The notes beneath the pieces are model-generated. The model worked only from the letters and a program-made list of their open reading frames with translations, did not search any database and had not been told where the DNA came from. From an uncultured Nitrososphaera sp. (lineage in GTDB: Archaea; Thermoproteota; Nitrososphaeria; Nitrososphaerales; Nitrososphaeraceae), in the NCBI GenBank assembly GCA_946480575.1, contig CAMLKF010000039.1, forward strand, positions 1 to 17,374: a stretch of DNA of 17,374 nucleotides, written 5' to 3'. This document shows, in pieces, positions 13,844-17,374 of the stretch; position 1 is the first letter of the stretch, and each line of letters starts with the position of its first letter. The position numbers and the translations under genes were made by a program.

Positions 13844-15481
13844 ATGTTTAACAAGCTGAAAAAAGCATTTTCCAGCGCGGCAAAAGGCATAGGCCAGAAG
13901 GAGATAACTGAAAAGGTCCTTGACGACGCGCTGCTGGAGCTCCAGATAGCGCTTTTAGAAAGCGATGTTGCGCAAGAAGTCGTCGACGACCTGTCGAAAA
14001 AGCTAAAGGGCGAGCTGCTCGGGCTTAAGCTCGAAAAGGAGCAGGACGCAGCGCAGATAGTCCAGTCAAAGCTGCAAAGCGCAGTTGCCGAGATATTTGC
14101 CCGCGCCGGCAAGCTTGACCTTGTTGAAAAAATAAAGGCGAAAAAGGTGGCCAAGGGCGGACCGTTTGTAATCGTGTTCCTTGGAATCAACGGGACTGGC
14201 AAGACCACCACGATTGCCAAGATGGGCAACCTGCTGAAAAAGGCCGGGCTTACCGTGGTCGTCGCTGCAGGCGACACTCACAGGGCTGGTGCCATTGAAC
14301 AGCTGGAGCAGCACACAAACAGGTTGTCGCTCAAGATAATCAAGCAGAGGTACGGGGCCGACCCATCTGCCGTTGGGCGTGACGCGGTAGAGCACGCAAA
14401 GAAGAACTACATCGATGCAGTCCTGATAGACACAGCAGGCAGGATGCAGACCTCAAAGAACCTGATGGACGAGATGGCCAAAATAGTCAGAGTGGTCAAG
14501 CCCGATGTCAGGCTGTTCATCGGCGACGCATTGGCCGGCAACGACACCATCAATCAGGCAAGGGAGTTTTTCCAATACGCCAATTTCGACGGCGCGATAT
14601 TGACAAAGATAGATTCTGACGCAAAGGGCGGCGCCGCAATTTCGATAACTCACATCACTTCAAAACCGATAGCCTATGTCGGAGTCGGGCAGGGGTACGA
14701 CGACATTATCCCATTTGACCCTGACACATTCATCGAGTCGCTCTTTGGTAGCGTCGGCGAGGTAAGCGTTCAGGACCTGATGTCGATGCCAAGAGCTCCA
14801 GAGCCAGTCGAGCAAGTCCAGCCAGAAGTTGAGAAGGAGAAAGAAGAAAAGCCTGTGGTTGAAGAAAAGAAGGAAGAGGAAGAAAAGCTACCTCCGCCAC
14901 CACTGGCCAAGCCTCCCGTTGCAGCGCCTGCTCCTGCTGCTGCTCCTGCAGTAGCAAGCCCCATTGGCATTTTCGCTACAAAGCAGGAACAACAGCAGCA
15001 AAAGGCCGAGCCGCCTGCTGCTGCTGCTGCTGCTGCTGCTGCACCGTCAAAGCCTGCGCCAAAACCCACAGTTGTGCGCGAACCCGAGTCAAAGCCTGAG
15101 CCGGTAAAAGAAGAAAAAAAGGTAGAAAAATACGTGCCACCACCACCTCAACCGCCGAAACCAAAAGAAGTGCCCGCCGCACCATCGCCGCCTTCACAGG
15201 TTGTTGAACAAGAAGTAGAGCAGCCAAAAGAAAAGAAGGGAAGATTTGGCGGCCTGTTCAAGAAAAAGAGCGACGACGAGCGCAGGAAGGAGGAGGAGGA
15301 AAAGCGTCGCCGGGAGCAAGAGCGGGCTAGGGAAGAAGAGGAGAGGGCAAGAGCAGAGGAAGAGGAGGTAAAGAGAAAGGAAGAAGAGAAAAAGAAAAAG
15401 AAGCGCAAAGAGGATAAGGACACGGAAGAAGACAAGGTAGTATATCTAACAGATGAAGACATTGAAGACCTCCTTAAGTAA
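13844..15481 (+). CDS. ftsY: FtsY, SRP receptor GTPase, with a long charged C-terminal tail
   Basis: Residues 1-303 are a complete SRP-receptor NG domain. The N-terminus MFNKLKKAFSSAAKGIG is a membrane-contacting amphipathic helix leading into the four-helix N domain. GTPase motifs are GINGTGKT (114-121), DTHRAGA (144-150), DTAGR (196-200), TKID (254-257) and GVGQGYDD (280-287). FtsY docks the signal recognition particle at the membrane and hands ribosomes to SecY/SecE. Residues 304-545 are a low-complexity tail: Glu/Lys/Pro repeats, a Gln run (383-386), nine alanines (392-400), then a long Arg/Glu/Lys helix-forming stretch (479-530) and a final VVYLTDEDIEDLLK. Bacterial FtsY has its acidic extension before, not after, the NG domain. 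Its last codons overlap argF by 29 bases. Confidence 0.93.
   Translation: MFNKLKKAFSSAAKGIGQKEITEKVLDDALLELQIALLESDVAQEVVDDLSKKLKGELLGLKLEKEQDAAQIVQSKLQSAVAEIFARAGKLDLVEKIKAKKVAKGGPFVIVFLGINGTGKTTTIAKMGNLLKKAGLTVVVAAGDTHRAGAIEQLEQHTNRLSLKIIKQRYGADPSAVGRDAVEHAKKNYIDAVLIDTAGRMQTSKNLMDEMAKIVRVVKPDVRLFIGDALAGNDTINQAREFFQYANFDGAILTKIDSDAKGGAAISITHITSKPIAYVGVGQGYDDIIPFDPDTFIESLFGSVGEVSVQDLMSMPRAPEPVEQVQPEVEKEKEEKPVVEEKKEEEEKLPPPPLAKPPVAAPAPAAAPAVASPIGIFATKQEQQQQKAEPPAAAAAAAAAPSKPAPKPTVVREPESKPEPVKEEKKVEKYVPPPPQPPKPKEVPAAPSPPSQVVEQEVEQPKEKKGRFGGLFKKKSDDERRKEEEEKRRREQERAREEEERARAEEEEVKRKEEEKKKKKRKEDKDTEEDKVVYLTDEDIEDLLK
15017..15043 (+). repeat. In-frame GCT trinucleotide repeat within ftsY
   Basis: Eight GCT codons followed by GCA encode nine alanines (residues 392-400) in the FtsY tail. 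Copy-number change would alter linker length without breaking the frame. Confidence 0.8.
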
Positions 15482-16406
15482 AAAAGATGTGCTCAGCTTA
15501 GCCGACCTGAGCACGGGCGAAATCAATTTGATATTAAAGCTGGCAGGCAGGCTGAAGAAAGAGCAAAAGGCCGGAAAAAGCAGGCCGGTTTTGCGTGGCA
15601 AGACTCTCGGCATGATCTTCCAAAAGCCGTCAACGCGGACCCGGGTCAGCTTTGAAGTGGGCATGTGCCAGCTAGGCGGCGACGCAGTTTACCTGAGCGC
15701 AAACGACATCCAGCTAGCGCGCGGTGAGACGATAGAAGACACCGCCAAGACCCTATCGCTCTACCTCGATTGCATAATGGCGCGAGTCTTTGATCATACA
15801 GACATTCAAAAGCTTGCCCACTATGCCTCAGTGCCAGTCATAAACGGCCTCTCGGACCTGTTCCACCCATGCCAGATACTAGCTGACCTCCTTACGATAC
15901 AAGAACACAAGAAAAAGCTGAAAGGGCTGCAGCTTGCGTGGCTGGGTGATGGTGACAATGTATGCAATGACCTCCTGCTTGGCTGCGCCAAGACGGGCAT
16001 CAGCATGACTGCCGCCTGCCCCAAGGGGTACGAGCCGCTTGAAGAGGCAGTGAGGCTTGCCAAGGCCGAAGGCAAAAAGACAGGCGCGGAAATTGCAGTA
16101 ACAGAAGACCCGGCGGCCGCGGCCAAGGACGCCGACATCGTGGTGACTGACACCTTTGTCTCGATAGGAAAAGAGGGAGAAAAGGCGACAAGGGAGACCG
16201 TGTTCCTGCCAAAGTATCAGGTCAGCTCTGACACTATGAAGCTGGCGAAAAAGGATGCGATATTCATGCACTGCCTGCCGGCCAAGCGGGGCATGGAAGT
16301 GGCTGCCGAGGTCATTGATGGCAAGTCGTCAGTGGTGTGGCTCGAGGCTGAAAACAGGCTGCACGCGCAAAAGGCTCTACTCTGCCTCCTGGTGAAAGTA
16401 GTATAG
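15453..16406 (+). CDS. argF: Ornithine carbamoyltransferase
   Basis: The 317-residue enzyme joins carbamoyl phosphate and ornithine to make citrulline in arginine synthesis. Carbamoyl-phosphate residues are S60-T-R-T-R64, with H138-P-C-Q141 in the centre. The ornithine loop is H273-C-L-P276, which separates it from aspartate carbamoyltransferase. Length and the MIFQKPSTRTRVSFEVG block match OTC well. The start at ATG 15453 lies inside ftsY; a GTG at 15489 just after the ftsY stop would shorten it by 12 residues. I prefer the ATG because archaeal OTCs usually carry about ten residues before the first helix. No other arginine genes are in view. Confidence 0.93.
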   Translation: MKTLKTSLSKKDVLSLADLSTGEINLILKLAGRLKKEQKAGKSRPVLRGKTLGMIFQKPSTRTRVSFEVGMCQLGGDAVYLSANDIQLARGETIEDTAKTLSLYLDCIMARVFDHTDIQKLAHYASVPVINGLSDLFHPCQILADLLTIQEHKKKLKGLQLAWLGDGDNVCNDLLLGCAKTGISMTAACPKGYEPLEEAVRLAKAEGKKTGAEIAVTEDPAAAAKDADIVVTDTFVSIGKEGEKATRETVFLPKYQVSSDTMKLAKKDAIFMHCLPAKRGMEVAAEVIDGKSSVVWLEAENRLHAQKALLCLLVKVV

Positions 16407-16424
16407 CTACTACTACTACTACTA
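16407..16424. repeat. (CTA)6 trinucleotide repeat between argF and the DedA gene
   Basis: Six CTA units follow the argF stop codon directly. Read on the minus strand they are six tandem TAG codons in the DedA reading frame, the first of which (16422-16424) ends the gene. Repeat-number change would not alter either protein. Confidence 0.85.
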
Positions 16425-17105
16425 CTGCTTTTCCTTGGCAGACGTCTTTTTTCTGCGCCTGCCATACCAGACACCAGCGGCTGCAATTATGCTGGCTATT
16501 ACCACGATGGTTATGATGGTAAATGCCAACGATGCTTGCTCTGAAAACTGGCTCCATGCTTCGCCAAGGTAATAGCCTGCAAGCGTTAATGCAACGCACC
16601 AGACAAGCGAGCCAGCAAATGTGAACATGACAAACCTCGGGAAATTCATGCCGCCGATTCCGGCAGGGATCGAGATTATCTCGCGGATGCCAGGAACCAT
16701 TCTTGCAGAAAACACTGCTACAGGGCCGTACTTCTTGAACCAGCTTTCCGCCTTTTCAAGCTCGCGTTCGCCCACTCCCACCTTTTTTCCAAACCGCAGG
16801 ATCGCAGCGCGTCCGACCTTCATGGAGATGAAATAGATTAGTATCGCTCCAGCAGTAGCGCCAAGCGCGCCCACTGTTGCCATGCCAATCGCGTTTTCTA
16901 GCCCAAGCCCCTTGCTCTGCGCGACAAACCCTACAAGCGGGAACACCACCTCGCTTGGGATCGGGGGAAATATAGTCTCAAGAAACGCTGCGGCAAACAC
17001 GGCCGGATACCCGTACTGTGCGATCAGAGATGATATCGAATCCAGTATCCCGTCAATGAATCCCATAGACGCCAGTGCGACTATCAGCAGGCCGGCCACA
17101 TGCAT
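16422..17105 (-). CDS. DedA-family (VTT domain) membrane protein
   Basis: The 227-residue protein has several membrane helices (about 32-48, 50-64, 74-93, 158-180, 192-213). It carries the DedA signatures ETIFPPIPSE (43-52) and the loop FSARMVPGIREIISIPAG (132-149), where R135 and R141 flank a conserved Pro-Gly. DedA proteins sit in the cytoplasmic membrane and are linked to lipid translocation and proton-dependent functions; the substrate of this one is unknown. A Lys/Arg-rich tail (216-227) faces the cytoplasm by the positive-inside rule. ATG 17105 is favoured by the minus-strand AAAATATATG about 27 bases upstream; ATG at 17066 is an alternative. It diverges from a DUF763-like gene. Confidence 0.88.
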   Translation of the reverse strand: MHVAGLLIVALASMGFIDGILDSISSLIAQYGYPAVFAAAFLETIFPPIPSEVVFPLVGFVAQSKGLGLENAIGMATVGALGATAGAILIYFISMKVGRAAILRFGKKVGVGERELEKAESWFKKYGPVAVFSARMVPGIREIISIPAGIGGMNFPRFVMFTFAGSLVWCVALTLAGYYLGEAWSQFSEQASLAFTIITIVVIASIIAAAGVWYGRRRKKTSAKEKQ

Positions 17106-17110
17106 CGCTA

Positions 17111-17137
17111 TCTCTATAAACCTACATCATATATTTT
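17111..17137. promoter_or_regulatory. Back-to-back TATA elements of the DedA and DUF763-like genes
   Basis: On the plus strand CTCTATAAAC (17111-17120) is about 22-25 bases ahead of ATG 17138. On the minus strand AAAATATATG (17128-17137) is about 27 bases ahead of ATG 17105. Each element falls between the other's start codon and its TATA box, so the two directions may compete. Confidence 0.45.
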
Positions 17138-17374
17138 ATGTACGGCACATTGCTAAAAGCGCCTCTTATCAACCACCCGCTCCACACGGGTCATGCGCCG
17201 GCGTACCTCGTGCGCAGGATGATAAAGCTGTTAGGCGCAATGTCAAGGGTGATAATCGACGAGTACGGAGAGCAGGAATTTCTGCGTCGGCTGGTATTAC
17301 ACTACGACCACAATCGCCACCCACACCGTGGCGCGAGGGGTACCGAAAAGAGTACCAGTGGCGCCTTGAAGGTT
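17138..17374 (+). CDS. DUF763-like protein, N-terminal part, runs off the window
   Basis: The open frame covers 79 codons and reaches the window edge. Residues 13-54 match the start of the DUF763 family: NHPLHTGHAPAYLVRRMIKL followed by GAMSRVIIDEYGEQEFLRRL, the usual block of Pro-Leu-His, Gly-x-Ala-Pro and E-Y-G-x-x-x-F-L-R-R-L. DUF763 proteins are found in archaea and some bacteria and are of unknown function. After residue 54 the frame gives a His/Arg-rich stretch instead of the expected Trp-Phe-Gln and Trp-His-Ser-Ser-Gly blocks, then STSGALKV, which may be family-like again. The gene could be intact but divergent, or damaged. Confidence 0.6.
   Translation, partial: MYGTLLKAPLINHPLHTGHAPAYLVRRMIKLLGAMSRVIIDEYGEQEFLRRLVLHYDHNRHPHRGARGTEKSTSGALKV

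Noticed and set aside
13834..13851. A five-codon mini-frame (ATG...TAA) overlapping the ftsY start.
   Set aside because: It could be a leader, but its length and A-rich composition make it easily chance.
14770..15462. Antisense open frames rich in Ser, Ala and Phe across the ftsY tail.
   Set aside because: They reflect the low-complexity GAA/AAG/GCT content of the tail on the other strand.
1..17374. Search for tRNA, rRNA, CRISPR arrays, insertion-sequence ends and integrase genes.
   Set aside because: None recognised by eye on either strand; a covariance-model scan for tRNA would settle the RNA part.

Overview
The window looks like ordinary chromosome from an archaeon, most probably an ammonia-oxidising Thaumarchaeote of the Nitrososphaera type. 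Supporting signs are archaeal-type AlaRS and LeuRS, a SecE/Sec61-gamma protein, prefoldin alpha next to FtsY, a geranylgeranyl-reductase-family flavoprotein, an ArnR1-like winged-helix relic, and TATA boxes about 25-30 bases ahead of start codons with almost no leader. The taxon call is inference. I see no rRNA, tRNA, CRISPR, insertion sequence, prophage or complete defence system.

Bases 1-2508 hold a ChaB-like gene and a DUF504-like gene diverging from one shared TATA region. A minus-strand pair follows (unknown protein, then a YkgJ-type cysteine-cluster protein, overlapping as ATGA), then a secreted SIMPL-domain protein. Bases 2509-4706 are accessory in character: a winged-helix pseudogene with two in-frame stops, a 56-residue Cys/His protein, an HNH-like protein, an unknown 170-residue protein, a zinc ribbon, and a probable wrecked Cys/His mini-gene.

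Bases 4707-11562 are core genes: an Lrp/AsnC regulator, secE, thioredoxin, and an alaS-leuS operon. Bases 11568-12185 hold a frameshifted PH-like gene and a small two-helix membrane protein. From 12295 come a GGR-family flavoprotein (lipid or isoprenoid reduction), prefoldin alpha, ftsY and argF, the last two overlapping. A DedA membrane protein lies convergent to argF. The start of a DUF763 gene diverges from it and runs off the edge.

Themes: protein synthesis and export (alaS, leuS, pfdA, secE, ftsY) dominate. The most unusual object is FtsY: a complete NG GTPase domain followed by a tail of about 240 low-complexity charged residues at the C-terminus, where bacterial FtsY carries its acidic domain at the N-terminus. 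Three decayed small genes lie in the accessory stretches. I did not find a convincing new multi-gene system.
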